Counted from the first letter of the stretch, positions 26,085 through 35,870 are shown. The stretch: 46,436 nt of DNA from Caballeronia sp. INDeC2 (GCF_023631325.1 NZ_JALQDG010000034.1:1-46436), one strand, 5' to 3'. The notes: generated from the sequence alone by a model not told the origin. Numbers and translations are program-made.

Positions 26085-27080
26085 CTACTTGACCTTCACC
26101 TCGTTTTCCAGAGGCTGGTTCTTCTCGAACGCGGTGATGCTTTGCAGCGTGGTCTCGCAGATCGTCGTCAATGCTTCGCGGGTCAGATAAGCCTGATGCC
26201 CTGTCACGATGACATTCGGAAACGAGACGAGCCGCTGGAAAATATCGTCGGTGATGATTTCGCTCGACAGATCGCGGAAGAAAAGATCCGCCTCCTGTTC
26301 ATAGACATCGATCGCGAGACCGCCGAGCTGGCCGGTCTTCAGCGCTTCGATAACGGCCTCCGTGTCGATCAGCGCACCGCGGCTCGTGTTGACGAGCAGC
26401 GCGCCGTGCTTCGCGCGCTTGAGCGACTCCGCATTGATGATGTGATGCGTCTGCGGCGTCAGCGGACAGAACAGCGCGACAATGTCCGCGCGCTCGCCGA
26501 TCTCGCCGGGCGTCGCATAGTGCAGCCCTAGCGCCTCGAATTCCTTCGACGGATACGGATCGTAGCCGATCACGTGGCAGCCGAAACCCTGCATGATCCT
26601 CGCGAACACGCAGCCGATCTTGCCCGTGCCCACGACAGCCACTGTCTTGCCGCACAGATCGAAGCCGATGAGCCCGTCGAGCGAAAAATTAGAATCGCGC
26701 GTGCGGTTATACGCGCGATGCACCTTGCGATTGATCGCGAGTAGCAGCGCGACCGCGTGCTCCGCCACCGAGTTCGGCGAATAGTTGACGACGCGAACCA
26801 CCTTGACGCCGAGCTTCGCGGCGGCCGCGAGGTCGACGTTATTGAAGCCCGTGCAACGCAGCGCGACCAGACGCGTACCGCCCTTGTGCAACGCTTCGAG
26901 CACTTCGGCATCCGCCTTGTCGTTGACGAAGATGCAGACGGCGCCGTAGCCCGCCGCAAGCTCGACCGTGTCCATGTCGAGCGACATGTCGTGGTACCTG
27001 ATCTTATGCTTCTCGACCTTGTTGGCTTCGTCGAGATACAGGCGCTCGTAGGGCGTCGAGCTGTAGATCGCCACTTCCAT
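26085..27080 (-). CDS. ldhA: D-lactate dehydrogenase (2-hydroxyacid dehydrogenase family)
   Basis: This 331-residue NAD-dependent enzyme reduces pyruvate to D-lactate. The catalytic triad is intact: Arg234 (NTSRGALID), Glu263 (DVYEQE) and His295 (VTGHQAYLT), matching the spacing of known D-lactate dehydrogenases. The nucleotide motif VVGTGKIG lies at 149-156, and EADLFFRDLSSEIITDD resembles the LdhA type. The start at 27080 has GAGGAG upstream. It follows the AspT-type transporter gene by 41 bases, so the two probably form an operon for fermentation and export or exchange. Activity on other 2-oxoacids is possible. Confidence 0.9.
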   Translation of the reverse strand: MEVAIYSSTPYERLYLDEANKVEKHKIRYHDMSLDMDTVELAAGYGAVCIFVNDKADAEVLEALHKGGTRLVALRCTGFNNVDLAAAAKLGVKVVRVVNYSPNSVAEHAVALLLAINRKVHRAYNRTRDSNFSLDGLIGFDLCGKTVAVVGTGKIGCVFARIMQGFGCHVIGYDPYPSKEFEALGLHYATPGEIGERADIVALFCPLTPQTHHIINAESLKRAKHGALLVNTSRGALIDTEAVIEALKTGQLGGLAIDVYEQEADLFFRDLSSEIITDDIFQRLVSFPNVIVTGHQAYLTREALTTICETTLQSITAFEKNQPLENEVKVK

Positions 27081-27121
27081 GATGTGCTCCTCAAGAGTTT
27101 GATGGCATGGTGAGGCAAGGC

Positions 27122-28711
27122 CTAACCCGCGGCAAGCGATATGGCGATCTGCACGAAAAGCACTTTGACGATGGTCATCGACGGAAAGATCATCGCGTAC
27201 ATGATGTCGGGCTGATCCGTCGGCGCGATGCGATTGGCGAATGCGAGGATCGCCGGATTGCCGGTCGCGCCGCAGATCACGCCGACCGACGTATCGAACG
27301 GCAGCCTGAAGATCCACAGGCAGAACACCGCCGTGACGCTCACGAGAACCAGCAGCGTGATCGCGCCGTAGAGCAGCAGAATCGGCCCGGCCGTGGCCAC
27401 GGTCGCGACGAACTTCGGCCCGCAGGAAATGCCCACTTGCGCGAGGAAGATCGTGAGGCCGAGGTTGCGCAAGACGAGATTCGCCGACAGCGGCATCACC
27501 CAGACGAAGGGCCCGTTGCGCCGCAGCTTGCCGAGACACAGCGCGACCAGCAGCAACGCGGCGAGCCCCAGGCTGAACGCGCCGAGACCGGGCACCGGCA
27601 GCGGAATCGCACCGACGAGCAAGCCCACCGCCGCGCCGATGCCGAGGCAGATGAAGCTCAGATCGGCGGTGCCCTTGATCGAATCGCCGAAGAACGTGCG
27701 CATCGTCGCCTGATGCGCGCGATTGACGAGCAGGCCTACGCGGTCGCCCGCTTCGAGGATCAGATCGGGCGTCGAGAGCATGTCGGCGTCGCCTCGGCGC
27801 ACGTGTGCGATCGCGCAGTTCACGCCGTCGGGAAAGCGAATGTCGCCGAGCGCCATGCCGACGACCGCCGGATTCGACGCGAACACGCGCATATAGTCGA
27901 GGTCTTCGCGATGACTCGCCATGCGTCCCGGCTGCAATTCGCCGCATAGCGCAGCGGCTTCGTCGAGCAGGCGCCGGTCGGTGGCGGTGGCGAGGAGCAC
28001 ATCGTCGGCGCGCAGCGTGAAATCGGCCGTGGGCAACTGATTGTGATGCGCGCGACGCACCGCGGCGATCACGACACCCGAAGGCAGACGGCTCGAAAGC
28101 TCCGATAGCTTCAGGCCGACGAGATTCGCGTTCCGCACCGCGATCTCCGCCGTTTCGATCAGCTTCGCGGGCGGCTTCTGAATCTTCACCTTCATCAACA
28201 CGTTGAGCAGATAGATGAACAGGATCGGACCGGCGACGCCGAACGGATACGTGATGCTGTAGGCCACGGCGGCGTCGTTGCTTTTCATGGATGCAATGGC
28301 GACCTGCAAGCTCGCCGTGCTGGTGCCGCTGCCGGCGAACATGCCGAGCGCATCGGCGAGCTTGATGCCGAAGTGAATGAAGCCGCACGAGACGAGGCCC
28401 GCGACGATCACGCCGATACATGCGGCCGCGTTCGCCTTCGCGCCGTCGCGGCTCGTGAGGCCGCGAAAGAACTGCGCGCCGTATTGAATGCCGATGCCGT
28501 AGAGAAATAGCAGCAGCCCGAGCGTGCCGAGCAACGGCGGCGGCGCCGACTTGGGCGCGAATGCACCGACCGCGAGCCCGACGAACAGCACCGCGCCCGA
28601 ACCCAGCGCCACGCCCTTGATATTGATCTCGCCGATCAGGTAACCCAGCGCAATCGTGAGAAAGAGCGCGAACAGCGACTGATTTTCGAGGAAGGTCCTG
28701 ACTGCATCCAT
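27122..28711 (-). CDS. AspT/YidE/YbjL-type membrane transporter
   Basis: This 529-residue inner-membrane protein has the duplicated AspT-YidE-YbjL architecture. Two blocks of hydrophobic helices (about 10-165 and 350-525) flank a soluble middle region with two TrkA-C (RCK-C)-like units, around residues 185-335. The GSGTSTASLQVA motif in the first half and CGATGNPAILAFANR in the second half are the paired signatures. Family members exchange aspartate, alanine or dicarboxylates such as succinate. The start at 28711 has AGGAGG and is preferred over the upstream ATG. It sits before ldhA, so exchange of fermentation acids is a reasonable guess. Confidence 0.85.
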   Translation of the reverse strand: MDAVRTFLENQSLFALFLTIALGYLIGEINIKGVALGSGAVLFVGLAVGAFAPKSAPPPLLGTLGLLLFLYGIGIQYGAQFFRGLTSRDGAKANAAACIGVIVAGLVSCGFIHFGIKLADALGMFAGSGTSTASLQVAIASMKSNDAAVAYSITYPFGVAGPILFIYLLNVLMKVKIQKPPAKLIETAEIAVRNANLVGLKLSELSSRLPSGVVIAAVRRAHHNQLPTADFTLRADDVLLATATDRRLLDEAAALCGELQPGRMASHREDLDYMRVFASNPAVVGMALGDIRFPDGVNCAIAHVRRGDADMLSTPDLILEAGDRVGLLVNRAHQATMRTFFGDSIKGTADLSFICLGIGAAVGLLVGAIPLPVPGLGAFSLGLAALLLVALCLGKLRRNGPFVWVMPLSANLVLRNLGLTIFLAQVGISCGPKFVATVATAGPILLLYGAITLLVLVSVTAVFCLWIFRLPFDTSVGVICGATGNPAILAFANRIAPTDQPDIMYAMIFPSMTIVKVLFVQIAISLAAG

Positions 28712-28756
28712 GCCGCCTCCTGTGGGTAGACAAAGCAACTCAGCAGTACACGAACA

Positions 28757-28774
28757 TTAAAGGCGCTTTGCGCC
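28757..28774 (-). terminator. Short hairpin terminator after glgX
   Basis: On the minus strand GGCGC-AAA-GCGCC is followed by TTTAAT, directly after the glgX stop and before the transporter gene. The stem is only five GC pairs and the T-run is short, so it is probably a partial terminator. Confidence 0.42.
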
Positions 28775-28798
28775 GCGCAGTCCAGCATCACCTTGCAT

Positions 28799-30892
28799 TC
28801 AACGCGATTCGAACACGACGACGCTGCGCCCGGCCACACGGCATGCGCCGCGTTCGATCGACGCCGTTTCGCCATTCGGAACAATGTCGCGCGGCGATTC
28901 GGCCGCCGTATCTACGACACGCCGCCAGCTTCGATCGTCGATGACGGGCAACGCGACGTCGCGCATGTCATCGCTCATGTTGAAGACGATATGCAGCATC
29001 GGCTCGCCCGCCGCTCGCCCCGCGAGCGTGAACGCGACGAAGCGCGCGCCGGGATCGTGCCACGCGGGCGCATCCAGCCGTTCACCGTGCCATGCGATAT
29101 CGGGGTGTGTCTGCCCGTTCGCGGCTTGCCCTGTCAGAAAACGCCGGCGCCGCAGGCTCGCGTGACGCTTGCGCAGCGCGATCATCTCGCGCACGAAGCG
29201 CAGCATGTCGCGTGCGTCGTCGGAGAGTCGCCAGTCGATCCACGAGAGCGCGTTGTCCTGGCAGAACGCGTTGTTGTTGCCGCGCTGGCTGCGCAGGATT
29301 TCGTCGCCCGCGAGCAGCATCGGCACGCCCTGGCTCAGGAGCAGGATCGCGATGAAGTTGCGCGCCTGTCGAAGGCGCAGGCCGACGATCGCCGGATCGT
29401 TCGTCTCGCCTTCCGCGCCGCAATTCCACGACAGATTGTCGTTGCTGCCGTCGCGGTTGTCTTCGCCGTTCGCTTCGTTGTGCTTCGCCTCGTAGCTGAC
29501 GAGATCGTTGAGCGTGAAGCCGTCGTGACAGGTCACGAAGTTGATGCTGTTGGCGGGTAGCCTGCCATCGTTCTGATAAAGGTCCGCGCTGCCCGCGATG
29601 CACGTACACACATCGCCGACGATGCCCGGATCGCCGCGCACGAAACGCCGGATCACGTCGCGATAGCGTCCGTTCCACTCGGCCCACGTCATGCCCGGAA
29701 ACGAGCCGACGTGATAGAGGCCGCCCGCGTCCCATGCTTCGGCGATCAAGGGCACGCGCGCGAGTATCGGCGACGCTTCCATCGCCCACGGCAAGGGCGG
29801 CGTGCGCAACAGCTCGCCGTGCTCGCCGCGCACGAAGACACTTGCAAGATCGAAGCGGAATCCGTCGACGTCGAGTTCGCGCACCCAGTATTCGAGGCAG
29901 CGCATGATGAACGCCGACACCAGCGGATGATTGCAATTGAGCGTATTGCCGCAGCCGGTGTAATCGCGATAATGCCGCGCATCGTTCGCATCGATCTGAT
30001 AGAAAGCCTCGTTGGCGAAGACCTTGAAATGAATCACCGGCCCGTTCTTGCCCGCCTCCGACGTGTGATTGAACACGACATCGAGCAACACGCGAATGCC
30101 TGCCGCGTGCAATGCATCGACGAATTCGCGGAATTCCTGCGGCGCACGCGCGGGCTCCACGCAATAGCGCGGATGCGGGCTATAAAAGCTATGCGTGCTG
30201 TAACCCCAGTAGTTACACAAACCACGGGCCGCGGCGAAGGCGGGAATGTCCTGTTCGTCGAAGGCCATCACCGGCAGCAGTTCGACGTGCGTCACGCCAA
30301 GCGCCTTCAAATAGGGGATTTTCTCGGTGAGACCCGCGAACGTGCCGGGATGGCGCACGCCGCTCGACGCATGCCGCGTGAAGCCGCCGACGTGCAACTC
30401 GTAGATGATCGCGTCGTCGAGTGTGCGGATTTCGATGTCGTCGTCGGTCCGGTCGAGCGGCGCGGTGACGATGCCCCTGAGCGATGCGTGCCCGGCCGCG
30501 TGTGCATCGGCGCAATGCTGACGATGATAGAAACGGTCGCTCACGCCGCGCGCGTGCGGATCGAGCAGTTCCTTGCGGCTCGCGGCTTCGTCGCTCATCT
30601 GCGGCACGCCGAGCGGACCATATGCGCGCCACGTATAGCAGCAGCGCAACGGAAGATCCTCGACGAACACATGCCAGAAGAAATACGTGCGGTGCGCTTC
30701 GCTCGTCAGCGCGACGACCTGAAACGGCTCGGCGCTGTCTTCCGATGCGTACAGCAGCAGTTCGACGCGCGTCGCACGCCGGCAAAACGCGCAGAAGTTG
30801 ACGCCGCCCGGCACGACCGTCGCGCCGAGCGGAAAGCGCGAGCCGGGCTGCGTGCGATAGCTTCCATGCGCATGCGCTTCAGGTCCGAGCAA
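28799..30892 (-). CDS. glgX: Glycogen debranching enzyme GlgX
   Basis: This 697-residue isoamylase-type GH13 enzyme hydrolyses alpha-1,6 branches of phosphorylase-limited glycogen. An N-terminal CBM48-like domain (about 17-110) precedes the TIM barrel. The conserved barrel regions are DVVFNHTSE (271-279), GFRFDLAS with nucleophile Asp348, LIAEAWD with acid Glu385, and TCHDGFT with Asp457. The C-terminal domain is beta-rich. The start lies 14 bases inside the end of glgP, so the two are coupled. Length and motifs predict an active enzyme working directly with GlgP. Confidence 0.94.
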   Translation of the reverse strand: MLGPEAHAHGSYRTQPGSRFPLGATVVPGGVNFCAFCRRATRVELLLYASEDSAEPFQVVALTSEAHRTYFFWHVFVEDLPLRCCYTWRAYGPLGVPQMSDEAASRKELLDPHARGVSDRFYHRQHCADAHAAGHASLRGIVTAPLDRTDDDIEIRTLDDAIIYELHVGGFTRHASSGVRHPGTFAGLTEKIPYLKALGVTHVELLPVMAFDEQDIPAFAAARGLCNYWGYSTHSFYSPHPRYCVEPARAPQEFREFVDALHAAGIRVLLDVVFNHTSEAGKNGPVIHFKVFANEAFYQIDANDARHYRDYTGCGNTLNCNHPLVSAFIMRCLEYWVRELDVDGFRFDLASVFVRGEHGELLRTPPLPWAMEASPILARVPLIAEAWDAGGLYHVGSFPGMTWAEWNGRYRDVIRRFVRGDPGIVGDVCTCIAGSADLYQNDGRLPANSINFVTCHDGFTLNDLVSYEAKHNEANGEDNRDGSNDNLSWNCGAEGETNDPAIVGLRLRQARNFIAILLLSQGVPMLLAGDEILRSQRGNNNAFCQDNALSWIDWRLSDDARDMLRFVREMIALRKRHASLRRRRFLTGQAANGQTHPDIAWHGERLDAPAWHDPGARFVAFTLAGRAAGEPMLHIVFNMSDDMRDVALPVIDDRSWRRVVDTAAESPRDIVPNGETASIERGACRVAGRSVVVFESR

Positions 30893-33386
30893 GGTCGATC
30901 CTCACAGGATGCGTCTTCCAGATGCGCTCGCAATATTCGCGTATCGCGCGATCCGACGAGAACTTGCCCGAGCGCGCCGAGTTCATGATCGACATGCGCG
31001 TCCATTGCCGCGCATCGCGCCATGCTTCGCTCACGCGGTCCTGACACGCGACGTAATCGGCGAAATCGGCGAGCACGAGGAACGGATCGTGATGCAGCAG
31101 GTTATCGACGAGCGGGCGAAACATCTCCTTGTCGCCGCGCGAGAAGCGGCCTTGGGCGATCTGATCGAGCACATCGCGCAGGTCGTCGTTGCCCCGCGCG
31201 TAGTCCTCGGGACGATAGCCCGCGTGCTTCAATTCATCCACTTGTTGCGTGGTAAGGCCGAAGAGAAAGAAGTTCTCCGCGCCCGCTTCCTCGCGAATCT
31301 CGACGTTCGCGCCGTCCAGTGTGCCGATCGTCAGTGCGCCGTTGATCATGAACTTCATGTTGCCCGTGCCGGATGCTTCCTTGCCCGCCGTCGATATCTG
31401 CTCGGAAAGGTCGGCGGCGGGATAGATCCAGTGCCCGTTCTTCACGTTGAAGTCCGGATAGAAGACGACTTTTATGCGGCCTTTGATGGTTGCATCGTTG
31501 TTCACGACTTCGGCAATGCCGTTGATCAGGCGAATGATGAGCTTCGCCATCGCATAACCCGGCGCGGCCTTTCCGCCGAAGATGAAACAGCGCGACGCCG
31601 TATCCAGATTCGGATTGCGGCACAGCCGCCGATAAAGACTGATGATGTACAGCGCGTTCAGATGCTGACGCTTGTATTCGTGGATGCGTTTCACCTGGAT
31701 GTCGAAGAGCGCGTTCGGGTCGACGTCGATGCCGGTCGTGTTCCTGATGCGCGCTGCGAGCGAGGTCTTGTTGTCGCGCCGGATAGCGCGCCACGCATCC
31801 TGGAAGGCGGCGTTGTCGGCGTGGGCCGCAAGCGCATCGAGACGTGCGAGATCGCTGCGCCAGCCGTCGCCGATGGTCTCGTCGAGCAGACGCGCGAGTC
31901 CCGCGTTGCTCAGCATCAGAAAGCGGCGCGGCGTGACGCCGTTCGTCACGTTAAGGAAATGCTCCGGGAACATCTCGGCGAAATCGCTCAGCACGGTTTG
32001 CTTCAACAGGTCCGAATGCAGCGCCGCCACGCCGTTGACCGCATGACTGCCGACCGTCGCCAGATTCGCCATGCGCACTTTCTTGTCGCCGGTTTCGTCG
32101 ATGAGCGACATGCGTTTGACGCGCGCATCGTCGCCGGGATATGCGCGGCGCACATCATCGAGAAAGCGGCGATTGATTTCGTAGATGATTTCGAGCGGCC
32201 GCGGCAACAGGCTCTGAAAGAGCGGCAAGCCCCATGTTTCGAGCGCTTCGGGCAAGAGCGTGTGATTCGTATAGGCGAAGGTGCGCTGCGTGATGTCCCA
32301 CGCCGCATCCCATGAAAGCAGACGACGGTCGATGAGCAGGCGCATCAGTTCGGCCACCGCGATGGACGGATGCGTATCGTTCAACTGCGCCGCGAAAAGC
32401 TCCGCGAAGCGATCGATCGACGTGCCTTTCAAATCCATCATGCGCAGCATGTCCTGGAGCGAGCACGAGACGAAGAAATACTGCTGCGCGAGACGCAGGC
32501 GCTTGCCGGCTTCGGGCTCGTCGTTCGGATAGAGCACTTTCGAGAGCGTCTCCGAGTAGACCTTTTCCTCGACGGCCTCGTAGTAATTGCCCGCGTTGAA
32601 GTCCTGAAAGTCGAAGGATTCGACCGCCTCGCTTTTCCATAAGCGCAGCATGTTGCACGTATCGACGCGATAACCTTGCATCGGCATATCGCATGCGACA
32701 CCTTTCACTTGCCGCTGCGGAATCCAGCGCACGCGCAGACGGCCATCGGCATCCGTTTCGCTTTCCGTGTGACCACCGAACGAAACATATTGGCCGAGTT
32801 CGGGGCGCACGATCTCCCACGGGTTGCCCTTTTGCAGCCACTTGTCGGTGGTTTCCGCTTGCCAGCCGTCGCGAATCTCCTGATCGAAGATGCCGAACTC
32901 GTAGCGTATGCCATATCCTATCGCGGGAATTTGCAGCGTCGCGAGCGAATCCAGATAACACGCGGCCAAGCGTCCGAGGCCGCCATTGCCGAGTCCCGGC
33001 TCTTCTTCGAGAGCAAGCAATGCGTCGAGATCGTGGCCTAGCTCGTGCATCGCTTCGCGCGCTTCGGCTTCCATGTCGAGATTGAGCAGGTTATTGCCGA
33101 GTTGCGGGCCGATCAGGAATTCGGCCGAAAGATAGCAGGCGACCTTGATTTCTTTCCCGGCATAGGTCTTCGTCGAAGCAGCCCAGCGCGCTAGCATGCG
33201 GTCCCTCACGCTGTACGCGAGCGCCATGTACCAGTCTTGCTGCGTCGCGATGTCGGGATAGCGCCCCTGACGGCAGATGAGATTTCTCACGACGTCATGC
33301 TCAAACGCATAGCCGGGCACGTCGATCGCGGCGGCTTTCGCGTTCGCGATTGCATCGGTTGCATCGGTTGCGGAAACAGCGCTCAT
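30879..33386 (-). CDS. glgP: Glycogen/maltodextrin phosphorylase
   Basis: This 835-residue GT35 enzyme releases glucose-1-phosphate from glycogen with PLP. The PLP-Lys motif EASGTGNMKFMINGALTIGT is intact near residue 680. So are LGNGGLGRLAACYLDSLATL near 133 and the DIQVKRIHEYKRQ segment. The length is standard for bacterial phosphorylases. The start at 33386 is chosen because GGGGG lies six bases upstream of it, while the ATG at 33392 abuts the site. It is the first gene of a glgP-glgX unit, probably continuing at low level into the transporter and ldhA genes. Confidence 0.95.
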   Translation of the reverse strand: MSAVSATDATDAIANAKAAAIDVPGYAFEHDVVRNLICRQGRYPDIATQQDWYMALAYSVRDRMLARWAASTKTYAGKEIKVACYLSAEFLIGPQLGNNLLNLDMEAEAREAMHELGHDLDALLALEEEPGLGNGGLGRLAACYLDSLATLQIPAIGYGIRYEFGIFDQEIRDGWQAETTDKWLQKGNPWEIVRPELGQYVSFGGHTESETDADGRLRVRWIPQRQVKGVACDMPMQGYRVDTCNMLRLWKSEAVESFDFQDFNAGNYYEAVEEKVYSETLSKVLYPNDEPEAGKRLRLAQQYFFVSCSLQDMLRMMDLKGTSIDRFAELFAAQLNDTHPSIAVAELMRLLIDRRLLSWDAAWDITQRTFAYTNHTLLPEALETWGLPLFQSLLPRPLEIIYEINRRFLDDVRRAYPGDDARVKRMSLIDETGDKKVRMANLATVGSHAVNGVAALHSDLLKQTVLSDFAEMFPEHFLNVTNGVTPRRFLMLSNAGLARLLDETIGDGWRSDLARLDALAAHADNAAFQDAWRAIRRDNKTSLAARIRNTTGIDVDPNALFDIQVKRIHEYKRQHLNALYIISLYRRLCRNPNLDTASRCFIFGGKAAPGYAMAKLIIRLINGIAEVVNNDATIKGRIKVVFYPDFNVKNGHWIYPAADLSEQISTAGKEASGTGNMKFMINGALTIGTLDGANVEIREEAGAENFFLFGLTTQQVDELKHAGYRPEDYARGNDDLRDVLDQIAQGRFSRGDKEMFRPLVDNLLHHDPFLVLADFADYVACQDRVSEAWRDARQWTRMSIMNSARSGKFSSDRAIREYCERIWKTHPVRIDLART

Positions 33387-33520
33387 GGTCATCCCCCGTT
33401 CGGGTCATCACACTGAGCAAGGATATGTTAGGCGGCGGGGATTACAAGCGGCGCGCGTCCGTTACATCGACGCGTGTCAACGCGTCATTGTTGCCATTTG
33501 CGCAATCGATGCGATGCCGT

Positions 33521-34760
33521 TCATCGCGGAGAGCGGGCGGCCAGGTCGCGCACGATGTCAGCCGCCGCCCTCGCCGCCACTTCGCAACCCAGCACGATAT
33601 GCGCCTCGGCCGTATCTTCGATGAAATCGTGACTGACGCCGCCGATGCTCGGCACGAATAGCATGCACGCGGGCATGTGATGCGCGATGACCTGCGCATC
33701 GTGTGACGCGCCGCTCGGCATGCGTTCCCACTGACCGGACGCGAGCGCTTCGGCCGCGCTCGCGAGATGCGTCTGCAACGCGGCGTCCATCGTCACGGGC
33801 TCTTCGGGCGGCTCGCTGTCCGTCATGGCGACGCTCGCACGGCCTTCGTCGTTGAAGTCGCGGATCAGCGCGGCGAGCGCGGCTTCCATCGCGTGCAAGC
33901 GCGCTGGCGTCGCGGAACTGCAGATAGAGGTCCGCCGCGCCCGGCACCACGCTGAAAGAGCCAGGATCGAGCTCGATGCGTCCGACCGTCCACACGGTAT
34001 CGGCATCGGCGAGCTGACGGAACGCTTCATCCACGCGCGCGATGAACGCGACGAGCGCCGCGCCCGCGTCGCGGCGAATCGACATCGGCGTGGTGCCGGC
34101 GTGATTGCGCTGCCCCGTGAAATGCAGCTTCAATTCGCGTATGCCGACGATGGTCGTCACCACGCCGATCGACTTGCCGTTCGCCTCAAGCCGCCCGCCC
34201 TGCTCGATGTGCGGCTCCAGATACGCCTTGTGCCGCGTCTTGTCGATGCGCACGCGCGCGGCTTCGGCGAGTCCGGCCTGTTTCAGCGCATTGGCGAGCG
34301 GCACGCCTTCGCGATTGCGCGCGGAGCGCACGGCTTCATCGACGTTTTCGCCGACGAAACTGCGGCTGCCGAGAAAGCCCGAGAACGTGCCTTCTTCGTC
34401 GATCCACGATGCGATGTCCACCGCGAAATGGCGCGTCTCCTCGCATTCGGCGAGCGCGCGTGCGATTTCCAGGCCGTAGATCACGCCGAGCGCGCCGTCG
34501 AGCCAGCCGCCTGTGGGTTGCGTGTCGGTATGCGAGCCGATCAGGAGCGCGGGTCCCGCGTTGCGCGAGCGGCCGAACACGGTGCCGACGCCATCGATCG
34601 ATGCGCTCAGGCCCGCGTCGTTCATACGGCCGGCGAGCCAGCGGCGCGCGGCCATATCGACCGGCGACAGCGACAGGCGCACGACGCCCGGCCCTGTCGC
34701 GCCGAACGTGCGCAGGTGTTTGAGGTCGCTCAGAAGGCGCTCGGGGTTGATCTTCAACAC
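33521..34760 (-). pseudogene. Frameshifted M20-family amidohydrolase/carbamoylase (allantoate amidohydrolase-like)
   Basis: The first ~275 codons (from 34760) encode a Zn-dependent amidase of the allantoate amidohydrolase / N-carbamoyl-L-amino-acid hydrolase group. Metal-site motifs present are IGSHTDTQ (His77), GGWLDGALG (Asp88), DEEGTFSGFLGSRSF (Glu122/123) and YLEPHIEQGG. After LYLQFRD near 33910 the protein continues in another frame with ATPARLHAMEAALAALIRDF and ends in the expected GASHDAQ and SIGGVSHDFIEDT. Both halves are intact, and a single small indel explains the break. Adding five bases restores a normal ~414-residue protein. It is either a recent pseudogene or a sequencing error. 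No purine genes adjoin it. Confidence 0.85.
33905..33914 (-). other. Frameshift site in the amidohydrolase gene
   Basis: On the minus strand the break lies in CCGCGACGCC. Homologues read FRD-x-x-PARL here. Restoring five bases (a second GACGC unit, giving FRDATPARL) repairs frame and length exactly, which suggests loss of one copy of a 5-base tandem repeat. A one-base insertion would also repair the frame but leave the motif two residues short. Confidence 0.6.
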
Positions 34761-34805
34761 AGCTTGTCCTTGACGTTGACGTTGAGTGCTTGAAAAAGCC
34801 GAGTA

Positions 34806-35753
34806 TCAATCCGACGCGCGCGCCTCGCGCCGCACTTCCTGCGGCGGCACGCCGAAGCCGCGCATGAACGCCTCGCGCATATGTCGACGGTCACGAAAGC
34901 CCGTTTCCTGGGCGATCGTTTCGAGCGGATGACGGCTCTTTTCGATCATCAGGCGGGCCGCTTCGAGTCGCAGTCCCTCGATGGCCTTCGCCGGCGATTG
35001 CCCCGTTTCCAGCGCGAACACGCGGCTGAACTGGCGCGGGCTCAGATGCGCCTCGCCCGCGAGTTCCTCGACCGTCAACGGCCGGTTCAGATTTTTGCGC
35101 GCATAGTTCAGCGCGTTCTGAATGCGATCCGACTTCGGCGCGAGATCCAGCATCTCCGAGTGCTGCGACTGGCCGCCCGCGCGCCGCTGATGCATCACGA
35201 GCTTGTGCGCGACGGAGCGCGCGATCTCCGCGCCGAGATCCTTCTCGACCATCGCGAGCGCGAGATCGAGCCCGGCCGTCATGCCCGCCGATGTCCAGAT
35301 GGGACCATCGACGATGAAGATGCGGTCTTCCTCGACACGCACATCCGCAAAGCGCTGCTGCATCTCGCGCGCGTAGGCCCAGTGCGTGGTTGCGCGCCGG
35401 TTCGCGAGCAAGCCCGCCTCGGCCAGCACGAAGCCGCCCGTGCAGATGCCCGCGATGCGCCGCGCGCGCTTAGCCGACCGGCGCAGGAACGCGAGCACGT
35501 CGGCGGGCGCGGGCGTCGTGAGCGGCGCGTTGACGCCCGCTACGATCCACGTGTCGATCGCCGTGCGCGGGTTGATCCGCCGCGTGTCGATCTTCATGCC
35601 GAGCGAGGAGCGCACCTCGCCGCCCGTCGTCGAATGATTTTCGACGCTATAGAACGCTTCGCCCGCGGTGATGTTCGCATACTCGAACACCGATTGCGAC
35701 GCGAGCGCCATCACCTGAAAGCCTTCGCTCAACAAATAGCCGACGCGATGCAT
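34806..35753 (-). CDS. GlxA-type AraC-family transcriptional regulator
   Basis: This 315-residue regulator has an N-terminal DJ-1/PfpI (glutamine-amidotransferase-like) domain (about 1-180) with the elbow Cys104 in AGICTGGFVLAEAG. A C-terminal AraC double helix-turn-helix (about 215-310) includes LSPRQFSRVFALETGQSP and AQETGFRDRRHMREAFMRGFG. Such proteins sense small metabolites and often control amine, carnitine or short-chain dehydrogenase genes. It diverges from the short-chain dehydrogenase gene across 117 bases, so that gene is the likely target. The neighbouring amidohydrolase lies downstream on the same strand. Confidence 0.9.
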   Translation of the reverse strand: MHRVGYLLSEGFQVMALASQSVFEYANITAGEAFYSVENHSTTGGEVRSSLGMKIDTRRINPRTAIDTWIVAGVNAPLTTPAPADVLAFLRRSAKRARRIAGICTGGFVLAEAGLLANRRATTHWAYAREMQQRFADVRVEEDRIFIVDGPIWTSAGMTAGLDLALAMVEKDLGAEIARSVAHKLVMHQRRAGGQSQHSEMLDLAPKSDRIQNALNYARKNLNRPLTVEELAGEAHLSPRQFSRVFALETGQSPAKAIEGLRLEAARLMIEKSRHPLETIAQETGFRDRRHMREAFMRGFGVPPQEVRREARASD

Positions 35754-35870
35754 GTCCGTTTGCTCGTCTCCATGTCCTGAATCCGTACCTTATACGTCAT
35801 TTGCGCCACCGTCAAACCGGTCCAGAATTCCCTCACGCAATCATCAACTGTTCTTTCACGGAGCTGAATC
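35754..35870. promoter_or_regulatory. Divergent glxA-type regulator / SDR intergenic region
   Basis: This 117-base region separates two divergent genes and is less GC-rich than its flanks. It must contain both promoters and probably the regulator's binding site. I could not assign clear -35/-10 pairs. ACGGAG lies ahead of the SDR start. Confidence 0.4.

Noticed and set aside
33463..33480. TTGACA on the minus strand as a -35 element for glgP
   Set aside because: No -10-like sequence lies 16-18 bases downstream, so the hexamer alone is not enough.
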